DNA from: Gnetum montanum
Taxonomy: Eukaryota > Streptophyta > Gnetopsida > Gnetales > Gnetaceae
Assembly: GCA_015680685.1 (NCBI GenBank)
Contig: MNCI01030951.1
Coordinates: forward strand, 11,771 to 40,530
DNA length: 28,760 nucleotides
Direction of reading: 5' to 3'
Shown in pieces: positions 1-10,429 of the stretch. A program made the position numbers and the translations under genes. Each line of letters begins with the position of its first letter. The first letter of the stretch is position 1. Below the pieces are notes generated by a model. It saw only the letters and a list, made by a program, of their open reading frames with translations. It was not told the origin of the DNA and did no database searches.

Positions 1-369
1 CCACTCATCACCCGTGAATGCTACAATGATGAAGTAATCTCGATCTTTATTTTTGATCATGTGCACTTCCAAGTACATCACACTAGAGTAAAGGTGTTGT
101 ACAATTACAAGCATCACAATGAGGGCATGCACTTGGGAAAGTAATCTAACTCCTATGGAAACAAAATGCAAGAGCTTCGCTACGACTACTAGAAGGATGC
201 CTAGCTGTGGCAGAAGGCCACTTATTTATAGGCTAAAACATGCTCTGCGTAAATAGGGTCATGTCAATGCATGGAGGGATGCGTCGACAAGGCGGTGTTG
301 ACATAGCAGTGTATACAGGGCCCCGTATATGCAACCTAGTCAACGCATCAACTGCTTAGCACTTCATCA
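1..369 (-). repeat. 3' LTR of element 1 (partial)
   Basis: This stretch aligns with 4653-5006 of the 5' LTR: both share the run beginning gtgaatgct, the TATA segment cttatttata (222-231) and the terminal cttcatca. On the minus strand the LTR starts TGATGAAG and is preceded by a polypurine tract, which identifies it as the 3' LTR. About 490 further bases are expected left of the window, judging from the 862-bp partner. Confidence 0.85.
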
Positions 370-392
370 TACCCCCACGACTAAATAACAAC
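370..392 (-). other. Polypurine tract of element 1
   Basis: On the minus strand the bases directly before the LTR read TTTAGTCGTGGGGGTA. A G-rich purine run abutting the LTR is the expected primer site for plus-strand DNA synthesis in LTR elements. Element 2 has the matching but mutated TTTAGTCATGGAGGTA at 7054 onward. Confidence 0.7.
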
Positions 393-536
393 TTCTCCTC
401 AAGTCAAAGAAAGTGAGAAACAAGCTCAATTGAATACATAGTGGATAGGTATGGGCTTATTTATTTACTAGAAATTTATTCATGCCACAATGAAGAATTA
501 AACAAAATTTGGACATAGACATAAAACTTGTGGAAC

Positions 537-970
537 TCATGGGGTTCCTAGTAGTGTTGGCTCCTCCATGGGTGCCTTTCCTTTGTTCTGTGCATCAAGC
601 TTAGAGATTGATACCATTGAAGAAGCACCTAACATTTCTCCTCTTCTATTTGAAGATTATGAGCTATTCATGCTGATGTTGCAATGTTTGATAAAGTCGG
701 CATTTCCCATGGGCACAATGGCTACGGGAACACTTGATTGGCCTTAACATGCATGCCATAGATAGTCGTCATTCCTCTTCATAGGCTCAAGCCTTGACCT
801 CTCCTCCCTTTGTTTAGATAGATTATGCAATAATAGGAGTTTCATGATGGATGTTGAATGATTTCCTTATGCTTTGCATGTTCTGCATGAGGTCCTTGGC
901 CTCTGCCTCCCCTAAGTCATTCAGTTGCACCTTGAGAAGGTCCTCCTTGTTGTCTTCTTTTAGGGGCCAT
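537..970 (-). pseudogene. ORF2 remnant of element 1 (core deleted)
   Basis: The minus-strand frame opens at 970 with MAPKRRQQGGPSQG, followed by a glycine/arginine-rich stretch. This matches the ORF2 start of element 2 at 9976 (MAPKHG, then QEGPTQGGSKRARRGG). After about 60 codons with stops, homology jumps near 800-830 to the far C-terminal part of ORF2, and the frame ends with KGKAPMEEP and a stop at 537. Compared with element 2, about 2.4 kb are missing (the counterpart of roughly 7470-9840), including the conserved domain and the coiled coil. The product is therefore dead, but both ends of the gene are still recognisable. Confidence 0.65.
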
Positions 971-2010
971 CTATAATCACACAAGGATCAATTATTAGTA
1001 AGGTTATTAAAAACAAAAGTTCAATGATTTCATACCTTACTCATTTCCTTTAATAAATGTTGCATTCTTAGCGTGATTTTAGAGTTAGAAATTTGTCAAG
1101 GAAGTTGCCCTAAAAGTTGAATGTTGGACCTGGTTTTGAGGAACATTTGATAAAATAATGACAAAGGAAAGAATAGATTTGACAAAGAAATACATGAACA
1201 ATGAGATGAAATGAATCGAAGAAGGGATTGCAAAGATTGGGATGTGAGGTAACTAACTTAGGGCACAATGAATCTTCAGTGTAGGGCATGATTAATGTGT
1301 CATTAGCCCATCATTCCAAAATTAAGACCAAGTCCATTCCTCCGATCAGTGACATCACATAGTTTGATCCAATGATGAACAACCATAAGAGCACCATGAC
1401 AACAAAGCATAGGATCACTTGGAATTTTTTGCAAGGGAGGAGTGACTTGGAATTTCTTTGCGGCATACTTTTTCTTTGGTCACTTTGGCACACTCTCGTT
1501 TCCCTCTCTTCTCTCTCTCTCTCTCTCTTTTGAAATACCTTTAATACTCTTAGTCCTATTTTTCATTATATCTACAAGGATATTAGTACAACCAAGCTGC
1601 ATGATAGCACCTATAGATGTCACCAAAAAGAATCCACAAGTTCCCTTCATGTCACACCCTAGCCATTCCACTTAGTCCATCCTTCTTCGCTCTAGACATA
1701 ATGAGCACAAAATTACTTTAAGTTTTAATGATGTCAAGAATATCATTGTACCTAGAGTAGAACCTCCTATTAATAGAATGGTTGGGTGGATGTGATGGGC
1801 TCACTATTCAAATAATTAGTCACCTAAGACTTAATAGCATAGAACAACACCTCAACCAACGAGTCACATGAGTGTTTTATTCATAGATGAGATTACTCAT
1901 AAAAAGATAAAAAGACAAAAAGATAAAATAATAAATTAAAAGGTGAAAAATTAGAAAAAAAAAGTTGAAAAATTAAAGAAATAGAAAAAAAATTTATTAA
2001 TTCTGTGTTG
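971..2010 (-). other. Non-coding spacer of element 1 between gag and ORF2
   Basis: This interval takes the place where pol would lie. It contains blocks shared with element 2 (1285-1430 matches 11130-11280; 1560-1880 matches 11455-11790). It also has a purine-rich (GA)n run on the sense strand at about 1503-1531 and an A-rich stretch on the plus strand at 1898-1992. No RT, RNase H or integrase motif was found. Immediately before ORF2 there is CTTACTAAT followed 27 nt later by TATAG, resembling a branch point and splice acceptor. Confidence 0.6.
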
Positions 2011-4000
2011 TTAGAATGGAGGATACCCCCCATAACTAAATGGTTGAGCATGGATAGGATTAATAAATGGAAGGTGTGGATCCTTGCATGTTGGAAACAT
2101 TGGGGCCTGGTCATACTTACCCCATTGGTGTTCACACACTTGATTAGAGTTGACATAGTGGGACAAGTTATAGGATGTGTTTAATTTATAAGGAGTTAAC
2201 CCACTATGGTACTTGTGATGGTAAGATGGTATGAAAGGATCAACATGTCTCCCCATCTGGAAATATTCATTAGGCCCCATGGTTGTTAGAGTATTAAGTG
2301 GTGGCCTTGATAAGGTAACATGAGGCGTTGGGTTCGAAAAGGAAGATGCATCACAGTGTTGGATTTGTGTTGAGTTGGAAAATGTAGTGGTTTCTAAATT
2401 GTGGTGCCCCTTTCGATGGTCATGTATAAAGAAGGGACGCCTTCGATGTTGTGAAGGACCTCCACTGTTGTTGACAGTAGCAGCACAAGTAACGCTTGCA
2501 GGTTGGTGCTGTGGTGCAAAATCTTCTAGCATAGCTGGTGGTGATGTAGAAGGGGGTGAAGAATCAAAATATTGAGGTTGAGGAGAAGTGTAAGGAACAT
2601 GAGGTGGTGATCTTGTTGGAGAGGACATGGGTGGATAGTAGTCAGGAGAATGATAATGATGAGGTGAGGTAGAGGATCCTAATCTTGTTGAAGAAATAAG
2701 GTGTTGAACATAATAGCATTTGGCATCGATACATACGAAGGGTATGGTCCAGTTGGTGGTGGCCATCCCCACAAGTGAGGTTTTTTCCACTGTGGTTGGA
2801 CATAGTATTTTTGTATGAACTTTAGATGTAACATTCCTCCCCAATGCTCATGTAAATGTGAAAAGATTAGACATTGACCTTTGAGATGATCATACAAGAA
2901 AATATTACATTGATACGTATGATTGGCAGTTGAGTTCTTATCCTTATTCTCTTCTACCCTTTGTTTTGATTCTTGCGTGGTGTCATGTCCTATTTCTTGA
3001 TTTGGCATAGTTTTTCCTCTAATAATGTTGGCATATTCTCCACATCTTTTATGTACCCAGTCCATTATCTTATTAATATTTGCCTCAATTTCATCTAGTG
3101 ATTGCAGGATCGGCAAAGATGATTCCACCTCCTTGTTGATTTCCCCTCTTTATGATCATGGAACCTTGTTAAGTTAAGATTTTGGTCCTGTTGAGAACTT
3201 TCAACATTCTCCCATTTGGCTATTTCTCCTTCTTCTTTTGCTATCCACTTGCTAAGCTCTTGGAATTGATGGGTTCGTAGCTCATATAGTTGACCTCGGG
3301 TGTATATCCCTAGGGTCTCCCTTGTTTCATTAGAGAGCTTATCTATGATATGGTACATTAGCCTTTCTTCAGAGAACCCATGGCCTAGGCAGTTGTTTAA
3401 CAGTGCATAATATCTTTCTAAGGTCATGTCCAAGGATTCATGTTGCACTTGTTTCCATTCTTGGATTTGTCTCCTCAAGGCTAACACTCTTGCATAGGTT
3501 TGATATCTTTCATTGAAAAGTTCTACCATTTTTGCCCAACATCGAATTGATTTTGGTTTTAATGACTTATACCATACTTTTTCTTTGCCAAAGAGTGTCA
3601 AAGGAAAGAGCTTAAGTTTTTGACACCCATTATCAATATTGTTCCATGTACAGGCATCATAGAAGGCTTGTAAATGTTGTTGTGGATCTGAATCATAGCC
3701 TCCTGAAAACTTGGAAAAAATTTTTAAATCATGCATGGGTAGACAAATTTCCTTATGATGCCTATGGGCTATTCAAACAGCCTCTTGTATTTCTGCTAAG
3801 CCTGTAGTGGCCAGTAGGGGTTCATCGTCATCGGGTAAGTTATGCTTTCGTGCGTTCGGACAATGTTTTCTTTGCTTATGTTTATAAGAAACCCCCACCT
3901 TGGGTTGCATACTCCAATCTTCATTGTCATAATATTTTTTGGTTCTCCAATGAACTTCCTCACTAGATGTGGCATTATTTTAGTCTTGTAGGAGAGGCAT
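2011..4000 (-). pseudogene. gag: gag of element 1 (Athila/Tat-like), broken
   Basis: Gag forms the virus-like particle that packages element RNA. The frame starts at the ATG at 4000 (MPLLQD), homologous to the element 2 start at 13912. The retrotransposon gag domain lies at about 3710-3130: KFSGGYDSDPQQHLQAFYD, then W-rich segments and LERYYALLNNCLGHGF. A zinc-knuckle-like motif follows at about 2930-2880 (C-x2-F-x3-H-x4-C, with the second cysteine replaced by F), then a Pro/Ser/Tyr-rich tail ending near 2011. Damage: TAA at codon 7, a TGA before the domain, a frameshift near 3100 and another near 2720. Length is about 660 codons. The neighbours are the primer-binding site upstream and the spacer downstream. 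Confidence 0.8.
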
Positions 4001-4125
4001 GGCTGTGATATTGTGTGTGAATTTATATGTGACTTTTTGTAAATTTTTTTCTTCCTAAGAGATATATCATTAATTCCTTATACATTGATCCTGTATGATA
4101 TAACTAATATATATAACTAGCACCA

Positions 4126-4143
4126 TCCTCGACAACGATGCCA
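4126..4143 (-). other. Primer-binding site of element 1 (tRNA-Asp type)
   Basis: The minus strand reads TGGCATCGTTGTCGAGGA one base inside the LTR. The expected complement of the plant tRNA-Asp 3' end, recalled from known Athila-type elements, is TGGCGCCGTTGCCGGGGA, so 14 of 18 bases agree. The position directly beside the LTR end supports the call. Confidence 0.75.
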
Positions 4144-4144
4144 A

Positions 4145-5006
4145 TGATGAGCGGCTAAGTACTCCTACACCCAACCATACAAATACGAGCATTCACGCAC
4201 GATTTAGTCAAACTCTGTGGATAGGCTAGTTGTGGTATCTAGATTATTACACGTTGATCACAATTCGTTGTCTTCCCACCTAGACTAGTATTTTCTTTGC
4301 CACGTATGGTTTAGTCCAAAGTGAGGTGTATGATGTGATCCTAAACTAATGCTACTCCTAGAGACAATGGAAATTAATCTTGATTAAACTAATAAGCAAT
4401 AGGAAATGAATTCTAAGCTAGCCTAAGTGCGATGAGAATCCGTTCCTTAAGCATCCATACACATCTTGGACCTCATGCACAACTACTACAGGGATTACCA
4501 AGCATAGATCCTAGGTACACTACTGGGTTACCAAGTAGTCACACTTAAATGCTCGTGATTAAGTCGTACTCATTCTGCAGTCAACAACAAGAATAGTAAA
4601 TGATGGTAAAGAAATATTAACTAAGAAAAAAATAAATAACAATAACAATTAAATAATTAAACTAAGTGAATGCTGCAATGATGAAGTAATCTCGATCTTT
4701 ATTTCCAGTCATGTGCACGTCCAAGTACATCACACTCGAGTAAAGGTGTCATACAATTACAAGCATCACACTGCAGGCATGCACTTGGGAAAGTAATCTA
4801 ACTCCTACAGAAAAAAATGCAAGAGCTTTGCTACAACTACTAGAAGGATGCCTAGGTGTGGCGGAGGACCACTTATTTATAGGCTAAAACACACTCTACG
4901 TAAATGGGGCCACGTCGACGCAAGGAGGGATGTGTCATCGGGGCCGCATATACGGGGCCCCATATATGCGGCCTATTCGATGCATCAACTGCTTAGTGCT
5001 TCATCA
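4145..5006 (-). repeat. 5' LTR of element 1
   Basis: 862 bp, bounded by TGATG...CATCA-type ends. It abuts the primer-binding site on its left and element 3 sequence on its right. The U3 part (right end) holds the TATA segment and a GC-rich dyad, listed separately. It is homologous to the LTRs of elements 2 and 3, but its U3 is clearly different from theirs. Confidence 0.85.
4872..4973 (-). promoter_or_regulatory. LTR promoter of element 1: TATA box and GC-rich dyad
   Basis: On the minus strand TATAAATAAG (4881-4872) is the likely TATA box of the LTR promoter and is conserved in elements 1 and 2. About 60 bp upstream lies a dyad at 4942-4973 with perfect 11-bp arms (GGCCGCATATA and its complement) around GGGGCCCC. 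The 3' LTR keeps a decayed version near 311-332. It occupies the same place as the GATATC palindromes of element 2. Confidence 0.6.
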
Positions 5007-5099
5007 TGTGCCTAGTTGGAATGTGAACAAATTCTTGTATGTTAATCATGCTACAAGTAGTCATCAAGTGTTCATCATCTCAATTCAGTTTGTACGCTC

Positions 5100-5951
5100 A
5101 ACTGTAGTAACATCCCCTTCTGTGCCCATCTCTCTCGTGATCCCTGTGATCTCTGTGTCTCCTTCATTCACATCCTTCATCTTCAATGTCAGTGTGCCTT
5201 AAGTGATGGTCATAATGATCATGAGTTCTTCTCTCCTCCCTATCATGGTATTTGTACATGTATCTCCTTCCATCAAAGTCTACTAAAGATCGTGAGGATA
5301 CAAATGAGGTAGTAGGAGAACAGTGTCAACTTGTTCTCCGATGATGACTCTAATATTCTTCCTTGTAAGATCTAGTAAGAGCCCTTGGCCTTGAGTGTTA
5401 CTTGTGCCTTGAGTCTTTTGCCTCCTTAATGAATGTCTCTGCTAAGTTGGACTGTAACTAGTGCTTGACAAGTTCATCTAATTAGATGATAGGCATTTGT
5501 GACTAGAACTCATGGTTTTGGTGGAATTATTTAGCTAAGAATTATTCTCCATCAAGTTCTTTCAAAACAATAGGAGAGTTAACCTTCTTTTCTTTGTCTT
5601 GTTCATGCTTGGTTTCCATGACTGCTCCTCAATGGGTTCCTAAGGTCTATTCATGTGTTTGGTCACATGATACCCTCTAAGTACTTTACTTAGTTTCATT
5701 CCCTTGAGAGAAATTTGGAGCATGATGGGTGCTGAACATTTTGGTGATAAAACAATATTTCTTTGTAAATCTCTCCACTTTAATTGGCCATCTTGATCAA
5801 AGATGAAGGTGAAATAAAGATAATAAGGATCATGATGTGCATATGAGATTCTTGTTTGCATTGGCATATTCTAGTCTACTTTTTCTTCAACTCTATCACT
5901 ACTTATATGTAATTCTTCGGTAGGTGATGAGGTGTTCTTGTTTGAAGCCAT
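5100..5951 (-). pseudogene. Degraded ORF of element 3 (possible gag of another type)
   Basis: The frame opens with an ATG at 5951 (MASNKNTSSPTEELHISSD), 114 bp inside the primer-binding site, where gag normally starts. It meets a TAG after 26 codons, then stays open for 5867-5640 (HHDPYYLYFTFIFDQDGQ, then a Lys-rich segment). Downstream, after a frame change, come a charged stretch and an Arg/Tyr/His-rich segment (YMYKYHDREERTHDHYDHH) near 5250-5210. I do not recognise the domain. It has no visible similarity to the gag of elements 1 and 2, although the LTRs are related. Position suggests gag; the function is unproven. Confidence 0.4.
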
Positions 5952-6064
5952 CTTTTATTTTAAAATGTTTATTTTAGTGTGCTTTCTTAGATTTAGGAAA
6001 TTTGAATTATTGTTTCAAGTACAACAAACTTTGTGAAATTATTTATTAAGCATGCATTGGCTTT

Positions 6065-6082
6065 TCCTTGGCAACGACGCCA
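6065..6082 (-). other. Primer-binding site of element 3 (tRNA-Asp type)
   Basis: The minus strand reads TGGCGTCGTTGCCAAGGA, one base from the LTR end at 6084. It matches the tRNA-Asp complement at 15 of 18 positions. Confidence 0.7.
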
Positions 6083-6083
6083 A

Positions 6084-6246
6084 TGATGAGCAATAGAGTA
6101 GTCCAACACCCAACCATATGAGATAGGAGTGTTCATGCATAACCTAATCGTAATTTGTGGATAAAACAATGTTAATATTCTAGTGATTAGATAAAGTTCA
6201 TGATCATTGGCTTTCCATGTGAGCTAGTAAAATTAATGTGTATGGT
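6084..6246 (-). repeat. 5' LTR of element 3, left fragment
   Basis: It starts tgatgagcaa right after the primer-binding site, like the LTRs of elements 1 and 2, and aligns to their first 160 bp or so. It stops at the element 2 insertion; the remainder is 14913-15631. Together the two parts give about 880 bp, close to the 855-862 bp of its relatives. Confidence 0.75.
6242..6246. repeat. Target site duplication, left copy (atggt) of element 2
   Basis: The five bases atggt directly precede the element 2 3' LTR (6247) and are repeated directly after its 5' LTR (14908-14912). A 5-bp duplication is usual for Ty3/gypsy integrases. Confidence 0.85.
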
Positions 6247-7053
6247 TCATGAGTGGCGAGGTAGCACTACACTCAACCATACGAATACAAGCGTTCTCAC
6301 ACGCAATCTGGTCGAACTCCACAGATGAACTAGTTGTGGTACCTAGAAAGTTATCCTTAGGTCACAGTTTGCTATCTTCCCACCTAGACTAGTATTATAT
6401 TTGTCACATATGGTTTAGTCTAGAGTGAGGTGTATGTTGTGTTCCTAATCTAACGCTACTCTTGAAGGCAATGGAAAGTAATATTATCTAAGCTAAGAGA
6501 GAAGGGGTAAAAGAATCTAATCTAGCCTAAGTGCGATGAGCATCTGTTCCTTGATCATCCGTACACATCTTGGACTTCGTGCACAACTACCACTAGGATT
6601 ACCAAGCGTAGATCCTAGGTATGCCACTGGGTTACCAAGTAGTCACACTTAAATGCTCGTAATCAAGTCGTACTCATTCCGTGTTGCTAGGAGATAAGGG
6701 TGAGAGAGACTAATTAGGGAAGCAGTCAATAACAATTAAATAAATAAACAAAGTGAATGCTATAATGATGAAGTAATCTTGATCTTTATTGCCGATCATG
6801 TGCGTGTCCAAGTACATCACAATCGAATAAAGGATGCCATACAATTACATTCGCCACACTGTGGGTAGAAATGGGAAAAATAATCTATCTCTAGAGGGAT
6901 CAAACTACTAGAGTTTCACTACAATCTAACCTATTGATCTCAAACAAGGGAGAGCTACTTTCTATTTATAGACATTGTGGTGGACTACGATATCGCATAG
7001 GCGATATCACAGGGGAAGACGTGATATCGTGTACGTGATATCGCATCCCATCA
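6247..7053 (-). repeat. 3' LTR of element 2
   Basis: 807 bp aligned throughout with 14053-14907. The outer end reads tcatgagtgg where the partner has tgatgagcgg, so the second base has mutated; recognising this puts the boundary at 6247 and reveals the target duplication. The U3 end carries a TATA segment near 6963-6970 and four GATATC sites (6989, 7003, 7023, 7037). Confidence 0.85.
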
Positions 7054-7075
7054 TACCTCCATGACTAAATAAAAA
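7054..7075 (-). other. Polypurine tract of element 2
   Basis: The minus strand reads TTTAGTCATGGAGGTA immediately before the LTR start TGATGGGATG. It matches the element 1 tract with two purine/pyrimidine changes that shorten the G run. Confidence 0.65.
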
Positions 7076-7208
7076 CTTGTCCTCGAGTTACAGTGATTAC
7101 ACAATGGATACGTATGGGATTATTGATGGAAAAATAAATGGGACAATGCCACAGTGTGGTAAGAAAACACAACACACAAAATATGCTACAACTTCAAATA
7201 TGTGGAAC

Positions 7209-9976
7209 TCATGTAGTTCCTGGTGGCGGTGGCTCCTCCATTGGTGCCTTCCCTTTGTCTTGTGCTCCAGGTTTTGAGGTTTGATGGCATTGAAGTATGG
7301 CCTAGAGCTTCTCCTCTTTAGTCCAAGGGTCTTGTGCCATCCATGCTAATGTTCCAATGTTTGATGAATACAGCACCTCCCACAGATAGGGTAGTTGCGG
7401 GAACATCTGGTTGGCCTTGACATACCAAGCCATGAACACCCGTTGTTCCTCCTCATAGGCTTTGGCTTTATTCTTGTATTCATGAAGATCTATTAGCTAT
7501 TGAGCCAAGTTAGTTGTGACATCCTTCTCTCACTGGTAGCTAGCTTTTACCACCTCAAGTTCAGAATTTGCAACATCTAGTTTTTCCACCAACTTCTTGC
7601 ACTCCGCAAATTATGCTTCATATTTAATGTGTGTGGTTGCTACCTACTGCTCGAGCTCTAACCTTGGGCACCCTAATATTAACATGGCAAGGTTGGAATA
7701 TCTAAGGTTTGCCAACTCCATGTACTCTATCAAGTCCTGAATCTACAGGTCCCGGTTCTTAACTTCCGCTTGGTGGGTGAAGGCATATGTGTCCAATATG
7801 GCCTGCCAATCAATGTGTTGAGCACTGATAGTGTTGATTTGGGCCTTGGCCATATGGATCTCCTTTTCAAGAATCTGATTATACATCCCCACCAAATCAT
7901 GGAAGTGCTCCTTCAGCTTCTCATGTCGTTTAGCCTCATTCTTCCATGCACTTATCTCAATTGCCAACTTTTGACGAATGGTGCGTACCTCCTCCATCGA
8001 GAGGGTTTGATTTTCTCTAACTAAATGGCTCACGTCTCGGTTAACTTGGATGAATTATTCTCGAAATTGATGAAAGTGTTTATAGAGAGCATTCTTTTAC
8101 TTTTCTACAGTGGTCAACCGAAGATTGTCAGTCGCAAGCTGTTTATTTTCTTCTTGCAAGGCCTTGAGTGCCTTAAGATGCACATGGGTTTGCGCCTGTG
8201 CTGCGGAGGCATCCCAAACAACCTTCTCCTTTTCTTCCACCACCTTTTTATTCTCTGCAATTAACTTTGTTAGTTGCTCCATTCAAAAATTTTCTAACTT
8301 GTCTATGGGAACAAATTGCATAGGATCCCACTATGCTGCTTGTAAGGCCACGAGGTGCTCTTGTAATTTCTGCACTTCAGCTTTAGCATGCTCAGCCCTT
8401 ACTTCTGTTAAGACCATCTTCCCCTTTGTGGAAATGAGGTTTGATTGAATTGTTGTTACATCCTAAGGGATGTCAAATAGGGACTTCATGACTTGCCCTA
8501 TTTGAAGCAATCTATCAAGCGCATCCTCATGTTCCGCAAGAGTCATTGAGGTTTCAGCCAAATTTTGAGCATCTCATGCTCTTTTGAGATCTATCGGTGG
8601 TACAACAGGTACATTGAAGGATTCTTTGATGTGGTCTGTGACCACATCTGCAGCTCTCGCAACATTCTGGTGTTGCATGACCACCATAGTGGCCCCTTCA
8701 CCAGTCTCTAATTGCAGTTGGAAAGATGTCGTGTTTCCTTATATCTGTTGTGACCATCTACTGTCCCCTCCTCCTATTTGAATGGAGAATTCACCCCTTG
8801 TGTGATCCAAGAAAGTAGTACGCTTCCTGGCATCATCGATGACGCAGAAGAGGTTTGCATCATCACGACCTCCCCAACTGACCATCTCAGCGATGGCCCT
8901 TAGATGGCTCATTGACGGCTTGTAGTCTTGTGGTGGCGGCAGCTGATCCTGGCCTTTTCTAGGCCCTACTTCTTGTTGTTGGCTATGACCCGTGGTTGCA
9001 GGTTGACTGGGCCTAGCTATATGTTCTTCTTCTTGTTCTAGTCCTAGCACTTCGCCAGTGCTTTTTCTTGGAGCTAGCGCCTTTAGCAATTCAGCGTATG
9101 AAGTAGTTTGGGCCTTTCGGAGGACATCATTGGTGTATCCTTGAATACTAGCACATCAGCAAAGCTTTCTGATATGACAAGGGAAAGGCAGTGCCATCTT
9201 CCTTGTCCTTCATTCTTCGAACTGCCTCAAGATCTCTGTCAAATATAGATGGGGTAGGTTAGCTTTAACCTTTCCCGTCAACACTGCACATCCTCTAACC
9301 ACATATGTTGATATTCTTTTTAGGCCCTTTGTGGGAAAGAGGTGATATGTTTTGATTTTGAAGTAAACTCTCTCTCTTCCATCATCAATTCACCAAAAGC
9401 TTTGTCTCTGCCATAAGCCTTCTCCAACCAATCCTTTCACACATCATGGTCTGAACGGGTGGATAACCAAGCAACCTGAGGCCCTGTATTCAGAAGGTTT
9501 AACACTTCCGAAATTGCCTGCGCAGAGAAGTCAACTGTCACACCATAAATATTAATAATGGTGCCTTGCTCCCTATTCTGCCAAAATTCGTACGTTTCTC
9601 CTAGGTACCAGGAACCGCTTTCAGAGAGGATAGGCCAAAAGGGAGAACCTTTGAGGTGATCCCTAACAGCCTCAAGAGCGAACTCTACGAATGATTCAAA
9701 ATTCAACTCCACAATTACCACAGTGAATGTGGACTTCTCATGGATAGCCTGAACACAATCTTGGGGCAACGTGAGTTGTTGTCTCGGCTCAGGCACTACA
9801 ACAGCTCCTCCTTCTACTTGCCCAAACCGTTTGGTAGGAGGTTTGTCTTGATGGATGCTAAATGATCGCTCCTCCTATTCTATATGTTGTCTGACAGGTC
9901 TTTGTCTTCCACCTCTTCGAGCTCGTTTGCTTCCACCTTGGGTAGGACCTTCTTGCTATCCATGTTTCGGGGCCAT
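7209..9976 (-). pseudogene. ORF2 of element 2: putative plant transposon protein-like domain plus coiled coil, broken
   Basis: The frame starts at 9976 (MAPKHG), with a basic KRARRGGRQR stretch, then an open segment at 9796-9437. That segment holds the pattern FVEFALEAV, ETYEFWQN and NIYGVTVDFSAQAISEVLNL, which resembles the 'putative plant transposon protein' (Transposase_32-like) family often found as an extra ORF in plant gypsy elements. Later come an acidic/Pro/Gln-rich part (9089-8739), two coiled-coil stretches rich in Glu/Lys/Ala/Gln (8282-8097 and 8033-7743), and a Pro-rich C-terminus (GKAPMEEPPPPG) ending at 7209. About 920 codons. Several in-frame TAGs and at least one net frameshift make it non-functional. 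Its role is unknown; the position between gag and the 3' LTR is that of env-like ORFs in Athila elements. Family assignment is from memory. Confidence 0.6.
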
Positions 9977-10260
9977 ATGCAATCACACGGTCCAAGTGTT
10001 AGTAAGGTTATTTTGGAATTTAAGTTATACCTTACTACTTTCCTTAATTAATGATCTTTTATTATCATGTGTGATCGTGCCTGAAAGTTTGTAATAATGA
10101 GTCTTGTGACTTAGGTGGTTTCTATTTTAGTTTACTGGTATACCTAAGGGTTAAATGATTTTTAGGCACAATTATTCCAAGTGTTAGAGTTAATTACCTT
10201 AGCTAATGTCCCTTGGGCGATGATAAATTTCAAAAAAGTTAGGCACTTTTCGGCAAGTAT

Positions 10261-10277
10261 CCCTCCCCCACGACTAA
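10261..10277 (-). other. Internal polypurine-tract-like motif in element 2
   Basis: The minus strand reads TTAGTCGTGGGGGAGGG. The first 13 bases are identical to the terminal polypurine tract of element 1 (TTAGTCGTGGGGG), yet this site is about 3.2 kb from the 3' LTR. It could be a second, internal priming site or the relic of a recombination event. Confidence 0.45.
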
Positions 10278-10429
10278 GCTGAACACTCCAGGTTCAAGCA
10301 GGTTCAAATGAAAGTAAAATTGGAGCACCAGAGAGCGAGATATAGTGAGAAAAGAAAGGGTCGCTCAATCACAAGTCATAGAGAAAAATTTCCAAAAATC
10401 CCCCCGTGTGAATGAGAAAATGATGCTAA

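Larger units (their letters stand above)
1..5006 (-). mobile_element. Element 1: pol-less Ty3/gypsy (Athila/Tat-like) LTR retrotransposon, left end outside the window
   Basis: Read on the minus strand the order is 5' LTR (5006-4145), primer-binding site (4143-4126), gag (4000-2011), a non-coding spacer, an ORF2 remnant (970-537), polypurine tract (just above 369) and 3' LTR (369 to beyond base 1). The two LTRs align over their shared part, at roughly nine identical bases in ten by eye, so the insertion is old. No protease DSGA motif, reverse-transcriptase or integrase motif was found, and the spacer is too short for pol. This matches the known class of gag-only non-autonomous elements. It adjoins element 3 internal sequence at 5007; the expected 5-bp target duplication on this side would be tgtgc (5007-5011), but its partner lies outside the window. 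Confidence 0.85.

Noticed and set aside
1480-1671. Minus-strand frame (MEWLGCDMKGTCGFFLVTS) that also appears in element 2 near 11455-11580
   Set aside because: Comparing the two copies codon by codon, most differences change the amino acid, so there is no sign of protein-level selection; treated as a conserved non-coding block.
4930-5202. 90-codon plus-strand frame
   Set aside because: It crosses the boundary between the element 1 LTR and element 3 and runs antisense to both; chance frame.
7770-8448. Plus-strand frames over the coiled-coil region
   Set aside because: Antisense shadows of ORF2 in element 2.
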